Of a stretch of DNA of 64,000 nucleotides, positions 52,717 to 62,707 are shown in pieces. Made by a program: the position numbers and the translations under genes. The stretch comes from Faecalibacterium prausnitzii. GTDB taxonomy: Bacteria; Bacillota; Clostridia; Oscillospirales; Ruminococcaceae. The notes beneath the pieces are model-generated. The model made no database searches and was not told the DNA's origin. It was given only the letters and a program-made list of their open reading frames with translations. The DNA lies in the NCBI RefSeq assembly GCF_003287405.1, contig NZ_PRLD01000003.1, positions 186,001 to 250,000 on the forward strand, in the 5' to 3' direction. Numbering within the stretch: position 1 is the first letter of the stretch; each line of letters begins with the position of its first letter.

Positions 52717-52944
52717 ATGAGTGGTTTGGTAGCTCTGGGCGCTGGCATTGCAGCGCTGACCGGCATTGGCGGCGGTATTGGCATTGGTATTGCAACGGGT
52801 AAGGCAACGGAGGCTATCTCCCGCCAGCCGGAAGCTTCCGGTAAGATCCAGACGAACCTGCTGCTGGGCGCTGCTCTGGCAGAAGGTACCGCAATTTTCG
52901 GCTTCGTCGTTGCACTGCTGATCATCCTGTTCCTGGGCCAGTAA
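52717..52944 (+). CDS. atpE: ATP synthase subunit c
   Basis: A 75-residue helical hairpin proteolipid forming the rotor ring. Gly-rich first helix ([15 protein letters not shown]), polar loop RQPE, second helix with the ion-carrying Glu in [11 protein letters not shown]. The Gly after that Glu and the absence of a Gln in helix 1 argue for proton rather than sodium coupling (inference from ion-site motifs). AAGGAGAT precedes the ATG. Confidence 0.96.
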   Translation: MSGLVALGAGIAALTGIGGGIGIGIATGKATEAISRQPEASGKIQTNLLLGAALAEGTAIFGFVVALLIILFLGQ

Positions 52945-52959
52945 CGGAGGCGTGGACGA

Positions 52960-53451
52960 ATGCTGAAGTTGGATTTGAACCTGCTGTGGACCGTGGTGGA
53001 TGTCCTGATCCTGTATGTGCTGCTGCGCAAGTTTTTGTTCAAGCCCATCCAGAACGTGCTGGATCAGCGCCAGAAGACGATCGAGGCAGACATTGCAGCG
53101 GCACAGACCTCCAAGACCGAGGCCGCCGCAGCACTTACGACTGCGCAGGACAAGCTGCGTAATGTGGACAACGAAGCCGCAGCCCGCCGCGAAGCCTACG
53201 AAAAGCAGGCCGAGGTGGAGAAGCAGCAGCTGCTGGCCGATGCGCAGAAGCAGGCCGACGAGATCGTGGCTGCCGGTAAGGCTGCTGTGGAGATCGAGCG
53301 CCAGAACAAGCTGCGGGAAGCAGATGCACAGGCTACGGCACTGGCACGCTCCATGTGCGAAAAGCTTTTGAAACATAATTTGACCGCCCAGGATGATGAT
53401 CAGCTGCTGGACGATCTGCTGCAGAAAGCAGGTGCAGGCAATGGCAACTGA
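52960..53451 (+). CDS. atpF: ATP synthase subunit b
   Basis: Peripheral stalk subunit, 163 residues: one N-terminal membrane segment (LLWTVVDVLILYVLLRKFLF) and a long charged coiled coil (about 35-150) rich in Ala/Glu/Lys/Gln. The C-terminal end should bind the delta C-terminal domain, which here is part of the next protein. Its last 11 bases overlap the start of the delta-alpha gene. Confidence 0.95.
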   Translation: MLKLDLNLLWTVVDVLILYVLLRKFLFKPIQNVLDQRQKTIEADIAAAQTSKTEAAAALTTAQDKLRNVDNEAAARREAYEKQAEVEKQQLLADAQKQADEIVAAGKAAVEIERQNKLREADAQATALARSMCEKLLKHNLTAQDDDQLLDDLLQKAGAGNGN

Positions 53452-55195
53452 ATTCAGTCGTGAATTTTTTGCGGATAACCGCATCGTCAAGGCCAGCCTG
53501 CGCTGCGCCCATAAACTCCGCGAAAAAGATCTGGACCGCATCAAGTCGGAGATCAAAAAGCTGTATGACGCCACGGAAGTCATCCTGAACATCACCGTGG
53601 ACGAGAGCCTGCTTTCCGGCTATGTCCTGCAGGTGGGCGACCGCGTGTTCGACAATTCCGGCCGTCATCAGCTGGACAAAATGATGGAGGGCAAGCCCTC
53701 GCTGGCTACCCTCAAGACCCGCATCGAGGACTACAAGCCCGCCGAGACCTCTGCAGAGGGCGGCGTGGTCATCTCCTCTGCCGATGGCATCGTGCACATT
53801 GACGGCATGAACCGCGCTGTGTACGGCGAGATCGTCACCTTTGAAAACGGTGCCAAGGGCATGGTGGAAAGCGTGGAGCCCGAGCAGCTGGGCGTTATGC
53901 TGTTCGATGGTGCCGAGACTGTTGGTGTGGGCACCATGGTCACCCGCAGCGGCAAGCGCGCCGGTATCCCGGTGGGTGATGCTTTTCTGGGGCGTGTCAT
54001 CAGCCCGCTGGGCGAGCCCATCGACGGCAAAGGCCCCATCGAGGCCGAGGGCTACAACCCCATTGAGAAGCAGGCACCCAGTATTCTGGAGCGCCAGAGC
54101 GTGGACACCCCGCTGCACACCGGTATTCTGGCCATCGACTCTATGTTCCCCATCGGCCGCGGTCAGCGTGAGCTGATCATCGGCGACCGCCAGACCGGTA
54201 AGACTTCTATTGCCACTGATGCCATCCTGAACCAGAAGGACAAGGATGTGCTGTGCATCTATGTTGCCATCGGTCAGAAGGCTTCCTCCATCGCCCGCGT
54301 GGCAGAGGATCTGAAAAAGCATGGCGCTATGAGCTATACCACCATCGTGGCAGCTACTGCGTCGGATTCTGCCCCGCTGCAGTACATTGCCCCCTATGCA
54401 GGCACTGCACTGGCCGAGTACTTCATGGCCAAGGGCAAGAGCGTGCTCATCGTTTACGATGACCTGTCCAAGCACGCGGTGGCCTACCGTGCCATCTCGC
54501 TGCTGCTGCGCCGCTCTCCGGGTCGTGAAGCTTACCCCGGCGATGTGTTCTATCTGCACTCCCGTCTGCTGGAGCGCTCCTGCCGTATGCGGGATGATCT
54601 GGGCGGCGGCTCTATCACCGCACTGCCCATCGTAGAGACGCAGGCCGGCGATGTTTCGGCTTACATCCCCACCAACGTCATCTCCATCACCGATGGTCAG
54701 ATCTTCCTGGAGAGCGCCCTGTTCAACGCCGGCAACCGCCCGGCTGTCAACGTGGGTCTGTCGGTTTCCCGTGTGGGTGGCGCTGCCCAGACCAAGGCTA
54801 TGAAAAAGGCCAACGCAAACCTGCGTATCGAGCTGGCGCAGTATAAGGAGATGGAATCCTTTGCACAGTTCAGCTCCGATCTGGACGCTGAGACCCGCCG
54901 CCAGCTGGAGCACGGCAAGGCACTGATGGAAATGCTCAAGCAGCCGCTGTGCCAGCCCAAGTCTGATGCCGAGCAGGTGGTCATTCTGGTGCTGGCCTCT
55001 CATGGCCTGCTGGACACTCTGCCCACCGCAGAGCAGCGGGAAAAGACCGCTGCCTTTGTGCGGCAGTTCCGTGCAGACGTCTCCGGCACCATGCAGAAGA
55101 TCGATGCCGACGGCAAGCTGGAGCCCGACCGGGTGGACGCCATCCTGAACGCTTGGAAAGCTTATGCGGGAGGCAATGACCATGTCGTCCAGTAA
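53441..55195 (+). CDS. atpA: ATP synthase delta C-terminal domain fused to alpha subunit
   Basis: A single 584-residue frame. Residues 1-80 match the C-terminal domain of delta/OSCP (ATEVILNITVDESLLSGYVLQVGDRVFDNSGRHQL-type region, about 43-78). From about 81 it is a complete alpha subunit: SLATLKTRIEDY, GVVISSADGIVHIDGM, P-loop GDRQTGKT, the SRVGGAAQ region with the catalytic Arg, and a normal C-terminus. The N-terminal six-helix domain of delta is absent, and no separate atpH is present in the operon. Met-Met at 81-82 (53681-53686) would start an ordinary 503-504-residue alpha, so internal initiation is possible. Confidence 0.9.
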   Translation: MATEFSREFFADNRIVKASLRCAHKLREKDLDRIKSEIKKLYDATEVILNITVDESLLSGYVLQVGDRVFDNSGRHQLDKMMEGKPSLATLKTRIEDYKPAETSAEGGVVISSADGIVHIDGMNRAVYGEIVTFENGAKGMVESVEPEQLGVMLFDGAETVGVGTMVTRSGKRAGIPVGDAFLGRVISPLGEPIDGKGPIEAEGYNPIEKQAPSILERQSVDTPLHTGILAIDSMFPIGRGQRELIIGDRQTGKTSIATDAILNQKDKDVLCIYVAIGQKASSIARVAEDLKKHGAMSYTTIVAATASDSAPLQYIAPYAGTALAEYFMAKGKSVLIVYDDLSKHAVAYRAISLLLRRSPGREAYPGDVFYLHSRLLERSCRMRDDLGGGSITALPIVETQAGDVSAYIPTNVISITDGQIFLESALFNAGNRPAVNVGLSVSRVGGAAQTKAMKKANANLRIELAQYKEMESFAQFSSDLDAETRRQLEHGKALMEMLKQPLCQPKSDAEQVVILVLASHGLLDTLPTAEQREKTAAFVRQFRADVSGTMQKIDADGKLEPDRVDAILNAWKAYAGGNDHVVQ

Positions 55196-56060
55196 GCTGC
55201 TGAAGGAGCGCATCGAGAGCATTCAGGATACCATGAAGATCACCAATGCCATGTACCTGATCTCTTCGTCCAAGCTGCGCAAGGCACGGCAGAACTACCA
55301 GAATGTGTCCCCTTACTTTAACCGTATGCGGGATACCATCTCCCGTGTTGTGCCGCATCTGCCGGAGGAGCCGGAGCACCCCTTCTTCCACGAGCGGAAT
55401 CTGGAAAACCCCCGGCGGGCGTATCTGGTGCTTACTGCCGATAAGGGCATGGCAGGTGCTTATAACCAGAACCTGCTCAAGTTTTTGCGGGAGCACGCAG
55501 ACCCCAACGACCGCTTTTATGTCATCGGTCAGGTGGGCTACCGCGCTCTGCGCCACCGGGACCCCCGCCTTGTGGAGGAGTTCCGTTACAGCGCTACCGC
55601 ACCTACCCTGCAGCGTGCCCGCGACATCACGGTGGACGCCATTGATGACTTCAAGTCCGGCAAGCTGGACGAGATCTACATCGTTTACACCAAGATCCAG
55701 AACGCCCTTACCAGCGAGCCTGTCATGGAGCGTCTGCTGCCGCTGGATCGGCGGTTTTTGCAGCCTGCTCCCAAGGGTCTGGGCGACCCCAAGGGCGAGG
55801 TGGAACTGGTGCCGGACGCATGGACGGTGTTCGAGCAGATCGCACCCATCTATATGCACGGCATGATCTTTGGTGCCATGACCGAGAGCTTCTGCGCCGA
55901 GCAGAGCGCCCGCATGACCGCCATGGATTCTGCTACCAAGAGCGCCAATGACATGATCCGGGATCTGCAGCTGGAATACAACCGCACCCGTCAGGGCTCC
56001 ATTACACAGGAGATCACCGAGATCATCGGCGGCGCGGCTGCCGTGCAGGATCGGACATAA
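55182..56060 (+). CDS. atpG: ATP synthase subunit gamma
   Basis: Rotor shaft, 292 residues, coiled-coil N- and C-terminal helices (LKERIESIQDTMKITNAM ... TESFCAEQSARMTAMDSATKSANDMI) around a Rossmann-like domain with LTADKGMAGAYNQNLLK, a divergent form of the usual SDRGLCGGFN block. The ATG at 55182 has GGGAGG 8 bases upstream and overlaps the alpha gene by 14 bases. Confidence 0.93.
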   Translation: MSSSKLLKERIESIQDTMKITNAMYLISSSKLRKARQNYQNVSPYFNRMRDTISRVVPHLPEEPEHPFFHERNLENPRRAYLVLTADKGMAGAYNQNLLKFLREHADPNDRFYVIGQVGYRALRHRDPRLVEEFRYSATAPTLQRARDITVDAIDDFKSGKLDEIYIVYTKIQNALTSEPVMERLLPLDRRFLQPAPKGLGDPKGEVELVPDAWTVFEQIAPIYMHGMIFGAMTESFCAEQSARMTAMDSATKSANDMIRDLQLEYNRTRQGSITQEITEIIGGAAAVQDRT

Positions 56061-56126
56061 TAAAGGAACTTTCTCTGGCATCGCGCAGCGATGGCTAAGA
56101 GGGTTCGTTGGATAAACAAGATTTGA

Positions 56127-57553
<1,427 letters not shown>

Positions 57554-57554
<1 letters not shown>

Positions 57555-57961
57555 TGAACAAGTTCATGCTGAGCATCACAGCGTCCAGCGGCGAGTTCTA
57601 TCAGGGGGACTGCGAGGATCTGACCCTGCCCATCAGCGATGGCATCTACGGCGTACAGGCCGGGCATAACCCGGTGCTGGTGGCGCTGCACATGGGCATC
57701 CTCCACTTTGTGGTGGACGGCAAAGCCCGGGATGTGCTGGTGGGTGACGGCATTGCCGAGGTGACCCCCGCCTATGTGATGGTGCTGGTGGACAGCGCCG
57801 AGAACCCGGAGGACATCGACAAGAATCGTGCCGAAGCCGCCCGCATCCGCGCCGAGGAACGCTTGCAGCATAAGCAGAGTATGCACGAGTATTACCAGAG
57901 CAAGATCGCACTGGATCGTGCCATGCAGCGTTTGCAGACCGCTGCAAAGTATAAGCGCTAA
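57554..57961 (+). CDS. atpC: ATP synthase subunit epsilon
   Basis: A 135-residue subunit: N-terminal beta-sandwich (FMLSITASSGEFYQGDCEDLTLP, with GIYGVQAGHNPVLVAL) and a C-terminal helical hairpin (EARIRAEERL-like, about 90-135) that can inhibit ATP hydrolysis. It overlaps the beta stop by one base (TGATG). Last gene of the operon. Confidence 0.95.
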
Positions 57962-57996
57962 GGCAGTATCCCTTTTACCTTATAGGATAGGAAAAA

Positions 57997-58047
57997 ATCC
58001 CCCGTTTGCCCGTGGCAGCAGTGCCCGGGCAGGCGGGGATTTTTTTG
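57997..58047 (+). terminator. Terminator of the ATP synthase operon
   Basis: ATCCCCCG (57997-58004) pairs with CGGGGAT (58034-58040), with an inner GCCCG/CGGGC stem, followed by T7. Confidence 0.8.
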
Positions 58048-58057
58048 TTGGAAGCAC

Positions 58058-58086
58058 TTGACAGCTTCTTTTTAAAGTGATATGAT
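58058..58086 (+). promoter_or_regulatory. Promoter of the SPFH/RHH pair
   Basis: TTGACA (58058-58063), a 17-base spacer and TATGAT (58081-58086), immediately after the ATP synthase terminator. Confidence 0.8.
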
Positions 58087-58135
58087 TTTGATATCAGAAA
58101 GAAATGCTTCCGACCCTGATAAGGAGGGACTTGTT

Positions 58136-59173
58136 ATGGAAGAGAAAATTTTGAATACCCGCAAAAACGGTATGGCCATGCTGCTGCTCACCTTGCTGGG
58201 CTATGTGGCATCCATCGCCCTGTTCATTTACAGCATCACCCTGCTGAATGCAGACCGGATGCTTCTGGGCGTGCCGCTGCTGATTTTGTCCATTGCGTAT
58301 TGGATTGCGGGCATTTTCCTGTTCTGTGGCCTTAAAGTGTTAAAGCCGCAGGAGGCGCTGGTACTCACCCTGTTTGGTGATTACATCGGCACCCTGAAGG
58401 GACAGGGCTTTTACTGGGTAAACCCCTTCTGTACCGCCGTCAACCCCGCCGCCGGTACCCGCCTGAGCCAGAGCGGAGACGTGAACAGCAAGGAAAACAG
58501 CGTGGCTGCGCTGTTTGGCAATAACGGCCAGAATGCTCAGATGAGCATCGAGTCCATGAGCAAGAAGATCTCGCTCAAGATGATGACCCTGAACAACTCC
58601 CGCCAGAAGATCAACGATTGTCTGGGCAACCCGGTGGAGATCGGCATTGCGGTCATCTGGCGCGTGACCGATACCGCCAAGGCTGTGTTCAATGTGGATA
58701 ACTACAAGGAATATCTCTCCCTGCAATGCGACAGCGCCCTGCGCAACGTGGTGCGGGTGTACCCCTATGATGTTTCTCCCAACGTGGACACCACCGGCGA
58801 CGGCGTAGCCGACGAGGGCAGTCTGCGCGGCTCCTCTGAGGTGGTGGCTGCCCGCATCCGGGACGAGATCCAGAAGAATGTGGCCGAGGCAGGCATCGAG
58901 GTAGTGGAGGCCCGCATTACCTATCTGGCCTATGCGCCGGAAATCGCAGCGGTCATGCTGCAGCGCCAGCAGGCCAGTGCCATCATTGACGCCCGCAAGA
59001 TGATCGTGGACGGCGCTGTGGGCATGGTGGAAATGGCGCTGGATCGTCTGAACGAGAACAAGGTAGTGGAGCTGGACGATGAACGCAAGGCGGCAATGGT
59101 GTCCAATCTGCTGGTGGTGCTGTGCGGCAACCGGGATGCCCAGCCCATCGTGAACAGCGGCAGCCTGTACTGA
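58136..59173 (+). CDS. SPFH/band 7 domain membrane protein
   Basis: A 345-residue protein with two N-terminal membrane segments (about 13-33 and 44-65), then an SPFH domain: [66 protein letters not shown] and an [30 protein letters not shown] region with a coiled-coil tail. Such proteins form membrane microdomain assemblies. The ATG at 58136 has AAGGAGG 8 bases upstream. Coupled to the next gene by TGATG. Confidence 0.88.
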   Translation: MEEKILNTRKNGMAMLLLTLLGYVASIALFIYSITLLNADRMLLGVPLLILSIAYWIAGIFLFCGLKVLKPQEALVLTLFGDYIGTLKGQGFYWVNPFCTAVNPAAGTRLSQSGDVNSKENSVAALFGNNGQNAQMSIESMSKKISLKMMTLNNSRQKINDCLGNPVEIGIAVIWRVTDTAKAVFNVDNYKEYLSLQCDSALRNVVRVYPYDVSPNVDTTGDGVADEGSLRGSSEVVAARIRDEIQKNVAEAGIEVVEARITYLAYAPEIAAVMLQRQQASAIIDARKMIVDGAVGMVEMALDRLNENKVVELDDERKAAMVSNLLVVLCGNRDAQPIVNSGSLY

Positions 59174-59373
59174 TGGCCGAGCCGAAAAAACAGGTGCCCC
59201 TGCGCCTGAACGCCAAACTCTACGATGCCCTTGCCGCTTGGGCAGAGGATGACTTCCGCTCGGTGAACGGACAGATCGAATATCTGCTTACCGAGTGTGT
59301 GCGTCAGCGCAAAAAGAACGGGAAATATATCTCAGACCAGTTGGACGTCCCGCCGGAACTGGATCTCCATTGA
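59173..59373 (+). CDS. Ribbon-helix-helix (Arc-like) protein
   Basis: A 66-residue protein, [39 protein letters not shown], an Arc/MetJ-type ribbon-helix-helix: a short beta strand (VPLRL) followed by two helices. DNA binding is expected from the fold. Start and stop codons overlap the SPFH gene by one base. The SPFH-RHH pairing is common in Firmicutes; its purpose is unknown. Confidence 0.75.
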   Translation: MAEPKKQVPLRLNAKLYDALAAWAEDDFRSVNGQIEYLLTECVRQRKKNGKYISDQLDVPPELDLH

Positions 59374-59405
59374 AGCACCCGTGACAAACGCAAATTATTA
59401 AAACA

Positions 59406-59442
59406 GGCTGCTGCACAAGACCGGTGCAGCGGCCTTTTGTTT
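59406..59442 (+). terminator. Terminator after the SPFH/RHH pair
   Basis: GGCTGCTGCAC (59406-59416) with GTGCAGCGGCC (59424-59434, one G-U), followed by TTTTGTTTG. The stretch 59443-59677 that follows is AT-rich and shows no gene; it presumably carries the regulator's promoter. Confidence 0.8.
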
Positions 59443-59677
59443 GTTATGAGAAAGCTGCGCTTTCCAAGGAGCAGAGAGGACAAACGAAGAGAGAATTGAT
59501 ATACCAATTTGTTGCATAATGCTCCGGTATTTCGTCGAAAAAGCAATCGATGAACTGGAATTTTGGCGAAAACGCTTCTTTTTTGGATTTTTCCAGAAAA
59601 TAACTTGCCTAAAAGTTTGCGGCGTGCTAAACTAACAGCGGGGAAATGCTTTACGTAAGCAGACAGGGGGTGAAGCT

Positions 59678-60523
59678 ATGAAAATACTGGTCGTGGATGA
59701 CGGTCAGCTTGCGATCAATTCGCTGATCCGCATCCTGTGCCGGGTCGCGCCGGACTGTGACTATATCAGTGCCATGACGACCGACGATGCTTTGACGTGG
59801 ATGCGGCAGGGACCGATGGATGCAGCCTTTCTGAACTTGGAAATGCCGGGGATGAACGGCCTTGCCCTTGCCCGTATGATCCAGAAGCTGCAACCCCGCT
59901 GCAACCTCATCGTGGTCACCGAGCACCCGGAGTATGCGCTGGAAGCATTGCAGATCTTTGTCAGCGGCTTTCTGCTCAAGCCCGCCAACGAGTCCGATGT
60001 GCGCAATGTGCTGGAAAATCTGCGCTACCCGCCGGAAACGGCGCCTGTGGGCATCAAGATCCAGTGCTTCGGCAACTTCGAGATCTTTGTGGGCGGACGT
60101 CCGCTCTCCTTCAAGCGCAGCAAGAGCAAGGAGCTGCTGGCTTACCTTGTGGACCGCAACGGTGCCACCTGCACCAACGGCGAGATGCTGGCTGTCCTGT
60201 GGGAGGATAAGCCCGATACCGCTTCGCTGCACAGCCACCTGCGCAATTTGATCTTCGACCTCAGCCATACGCTGGAGGATGCAGGGGTCAACGGGCTGCT
60301 GGTACGCGGCCGCAGCACATTGGCGCTGGATACCAGCAAGGTGGACTGCGATTATTATAATTTCCTGCGGGGAGACCGCTCGGCGTTCAATTCCTACCGG
60401 GGCGAGTATATGACCCAGTATTCTTGGGCAGAGGTCACCCGTTCGGCGCTGCGCCAGCAGGCCGCAGCTACGCCCAAAAGCGGGTCTATCCCAAGCTATT
60501 ACGTCCCGCCCACGGGCTTTTAA
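59678..60523 (+). CDS. Response regulator with SARP-like winged-helix output, Asn at the phosphorylation site
   Basis: A 281-residue protein. Receiver domain (1-115) keeps Asp7-Asp8, Thr81 and Lys101, but the acceptor position reads FLN53LEMPGMNG instead of FLD. The output domain (about 128-225) is an OmpR/SARP-type winged helix: CFGNFEIFVGGRPLSFKRSKSKELLAYLVDRNG. A C-terminal region resembling the start of a BTAD domain follows. No kinase is adjacent. Probably signal-independent or regulated by binding rather than phosphorylation (inference). Confidence 0.85.
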   Translation: MKILVVDDGQLAINSLIRILCRVAPDCDYISAMTTDDALTWMRQGPMDAAFLNLEMPGMNGLALARMIQKLQPRCNLIVVTEHPEYALEALQIFVSGFLLKPANESDVRNVLENLRYPPETAPVGIKIQCFGNFEIFVGGRPLSFKRSKSKELLAYLVDRNGATCTNGEMLAVLWEDKPDTASLHSHLRNLIFDLSHTLEDAGVNGLLVRGRSTLALDTSKVDCDYYNFLRGDRSAFNSYRGEYMTQYSWAEVTRSALRQQAAATPKSGSIPSYYVPPTGF

Positions 60524-60540
60524 AACTGCATAAAACACCA

Positions 60541-60576
60541 AAGGCTGCTGTGCATTGTTGCGCAGCAGCCTTTTTT
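60541..60576 (+). terminator. Terminator after the regulator gene
   Basis: AAGGCTGCTG (from 60541) pairs with CAGCAGCCTT (to about 60572) through a GC-rich stem with one mismatch, and ends in T6. Confidence 0.8.
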
Positions 60577-60630
60577 GACTGACTTTATAACTTGCAGGCC
60601 GGGAAAATATGCGTCTCTTTCTGTGAAAAT

Positions 60631-60666
60631 GGGATAACGGAACGCCCGCAGGCGTTCCGTCATCCC
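60631..60666 (-). repeat. Repeat B, copy 5 (ogt terminator position)
   Basis: Arms GGGATAACGGAACGC (60631-60645) and GCGTTCCGTCATCCC (60652-60666) with one mismatch, loop CCGCAG. The minus-strand hairpin is followed by ATTTTCACAG, like the TTTTCACGGG of copies 1 and 2. It lies 12 bases after the ogt stop. Confidence 0.7.
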
Positions 60667-60678
60667 GAAATAAATTTT

Positions 60679-61149
60679 TCAAAACCTTTCCAGTTCCAGC
60701 AGATATTCCTTGATATCCAGCCCCTCGGCGTAGCCGGTCAGGCTGCCATCTGCGCCAATGACCCGGTGGCAGGGCACCACGATGCACAGCGGGTTGCGGT
60801 GGCAGGCGCTGCCTACGGCGCGGCTTGCCTTGGGGTTGCCCAGCGCCGCCGCCAGCTGTCCGTAGGTGCGTACCTCCCCGTAGGGAATTTTGCGCAGCTG
60901 CGCCCATACCGCCTGCTGAAAGGCCGTGCCTTTTGCCGCCAGCGGCAGGTCGAACTCCCGGCGCACCCCGGCAAAATATTCGTTCAGCTGCTCCTCGGCC
61001 TCCTGTAACAGGGGCGTTTCCACCACCCTGCGGGGCAGCGGTTCCAGCTCCGGCGCACCGTCCGGGCAGAAATGTACCCCGCACAGCGCGTCGTTCTCCT
61101 CCTCCAAGCAGATGGCTCCAAGGATGCTGTTGATGTACCAGACGTTCAA
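60679..61149 (-). CDS. ogt: Methylated-DNA-[protein]-cysteine S-methyltransferase
   Basis: Suicide DNA repair protein that takes methyl groups from O6-methylguanine. The 156 residues contain the helix-turn-helix and active site VGSACHRNPLCIVVPCHRVIG, with the acceptor Cys in PCHR, and the AVWAQLRKIPYGEVRTYGQLA block. The likely start is TTG at 61149 with AGGAAGAGG upstream; an in-frame TTG at 61173 is a less likely alternative. Confidence 0.92.
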   Translation of the reverse strand: MNVWYINSILGAICLEEENDALCGVHFCPDGAPELEPLPRRVVETPLLQEAEEQLNEYFAGVRREFDLPLAAKGTAFQQAVWAQLRKIPYGEVRTYGQLAAALGNPKASRAVGSACHRNPLCIVVPCHRVIGADGSLTGYAEGLDIKEYLLELERF

Positions 61150-61181
61150 AACCGGCCTCTTCCTTTCCTGCAAGAATGTGC

Positions 61182-61187
61182 TATACT
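61182..61187 (+). promoter_or_regulatory. -10 element of the sirtuin gene
   Basis: TATACT with an upstream TGC (extended -10), 50 bases before the ATG. There is no clear -35. Confidence 0.5.
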
Positions 61188-61236
61188 GGTACTATCTTAA
61201 CACAAAAGCTTCCGTGAGGAAAGGGGCGTTTCAACT

Positions 61237-61959
61237 ATGGTCAAGGCACTGGAAGACATCATTGCAAAAAGCAGCAGCATTGTCTTTTTCGGCGGCGCGG
61301 GTGTTTCTACAGAAAGTGGCATCCCGGATTTCCGCAGCGTGGACGGGCTGTACCACCAGAAATACGACTACCCGCCCGAAACCATCCTCAGCCATACCTT
61401 CTGGGAGGAAAACCCGGAGGAGTTCTACCGTTTTTACCGCGATAAGCTGATTGTAAAGGGTGCAAAGCCCAATGCCGCCCATCTGCGGCTGGCAAAGCTG
61501 GAGCAGCAGGGCAAGCTGCGGGCGGTGGTCACCCAGAACATTGACGGTCTGCATCAGGCGGCGGGCAGCAAAACCGTGTACGAACTGCACGGCAGCACCC
61601 TGCGCAACTACTGCACCCGCTGCGGCAAGTTCTACGATGTGGATTTTATCGCAAACAGCACCGGCGTGCCCCGCTGCACCGAGTGCGGCGGTATCGTAAA
61701 GCCGGACGTGGTGCTCTACGAGGAGGGCTTGGACGAGGAGGTGCTGTCCGGCGCGGTGGATGCCATCCGCCATGCCGATACCCTTATCATCGGCGGTACC
61801 AGTCTGGTGGTGTATCCCGCCGCCGGGCTCATCCGGTACTTCCGGGGCGATAACCTGGTGGTCATCAATATGCAGCCCACCGGGGCTGATGCATCCGCCG
61901 ACTTGTGCATTGCAAAGCCCATCGGGCAGGTGCTGAGCGAGGACATCTCGCTGGACTGA
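61237..61959 (+). CDS. cobB: NAD-dependent protein deacylase (Sir2 family)
   Basis: A 240-residue sirtuin that removes acyl groups from lysine using NAD+. GAGVSTESGIPDFRS (NAD loop), TQNIDGLH, catalytic His in ELHGS, four zinc-binding Cys (CTRC ... CTEC), PDVVLYEEGLDE and GTSLVVYPAAGL. Typical bacterial single-domain length. AGGAAAGG lies upstream. No partner acetyltransferase next to it. Confidence 0.94.
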   Translation: MVKALEDIIAKSSSIVFFGGAGVSTESGIPDFRSVDGLYHQKYDYPPETILSHTFWEENPEEFYRFYRDKLIVKGAKPNAAHLRLAKLEQQGKLRAVVTQNIDGLHQAAGSKTVYELHGSTLRNYCTRCGKFYDVDFIANSTGVPRCTECGGIVKPDVVLYEEGLDEEVLSGAVDAIRHADTLIIGGTSLVVYPAAGLIRYFRGDNLVVINMQPTGADASADLCIAKPIGQVLSEDISLD

Positions 61960-62049
61960 TTTTTGCGCTTCAGGCGCGCTGTTTCGCGCCGGTTCGCACG
62001 CAGTTTTCCGTATGCTGTTTGACAGAACAACAGAACGGAGGAACTGCAA

Positions 62050-62679
62050 ATGATCCAGGTATGCGACCTGCCGCGTCAGCGGCAGGTACGGCGGCTTTCC
62101 GCCGAGGAATTTTTTACATTGGTGCGCTGCGGCGGGGCGGGGTTTTACCGTCCCTGCTCCGAGGTGCTGCGGATGCTGACCGTAGGCGAGGCGTGGGGCA
62201 CAGCCGGGGCGGCGCTGCTGGTGCTGCCCCTCGCCGCCGATACTGCCGCCGCAGCGGCACTGCGCAGCTGGCTGGGACGTAGGCAGCTGGAAGGCGGTTG
62301 TCTGCTTACACCGCCGGTGAGTACCGGTACAGAGCTGCCCGCCCGGCTGGTGGAAATTGCCGCCGCCCGGGCAGACCGGCTGCGCCGCAAGGGCACGGCA
62401 TGGGCAGTGGTGGAGTGCACCGAAACGGCGGCAGCGCTGTTGCCGCTGTATTTCCGGCAGGGCTTCGGGCTGCGGGCGCTGCGCCCGCTGGAAAGCCTTG
62501 CGCCCTGTTTTTTGCTGCGCACCGGCTGCGTGCCCGCCCGCACTGCGCCGGTGTGGGTGCCGCTGGAAGATAGGGTACAGCTGGCATTGCTGCTGGCAAA
62601 AGGCTATGCCGCGCTGGACAGCCGCCCCTACGGCGGCAGCCTTGCGCTGGCGCTTTATCCGCTGAAAGAAACGGAATAA
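62050..62679 (+). CDS. Uncharacterised protein, possibly GNAT-like
   Basis: A 209-residue Ala/Leu/Arg-rich soluble protein. The middle part (AWAVVECTETAAALLPLYFRQGFGLRALRPLE) resembles the strand-helix-strand end of a GNAT acetyltransferase, where LPLYFRQGFG would be the LYxxxGF motif, but no acetyl-CoA loop (RxxGxG/A) is found. ACGGAGGA precedes the ATG; 28 bases separate it from the dehydrogenase. Family not assigned. Confidence 0.5.
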   Translation: MIQVCDLPRQRQVRRLSAEEFFTLVRCGGAGFYRPCSEVLRMLTVGEAWGTAGAALLVLPLAADTAAAAALRSWLGRRQLEGGCLLTPPVSTGTELPARLVEIAAARADRLRRKGTAWAVVECTETAAALLPLYFRQGFGLRALRPLESLAPCFLLRTGCVPARTAPVWVPLEDRVQLALLLAKGYAALDSRPYGGSLALALYPLKETE

Positions 62680-62707
62680 CGTAAACCAGAGAGGGAATGA
62701 GAAAGCT

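Noticed and set aside
52717-52944. Sodium-coupled ATP synthase
   Set aside because: Subunit c lacks the Gln in helix 1 and the Glu-Ser/Thr pair typical of sodium-binding c rings.
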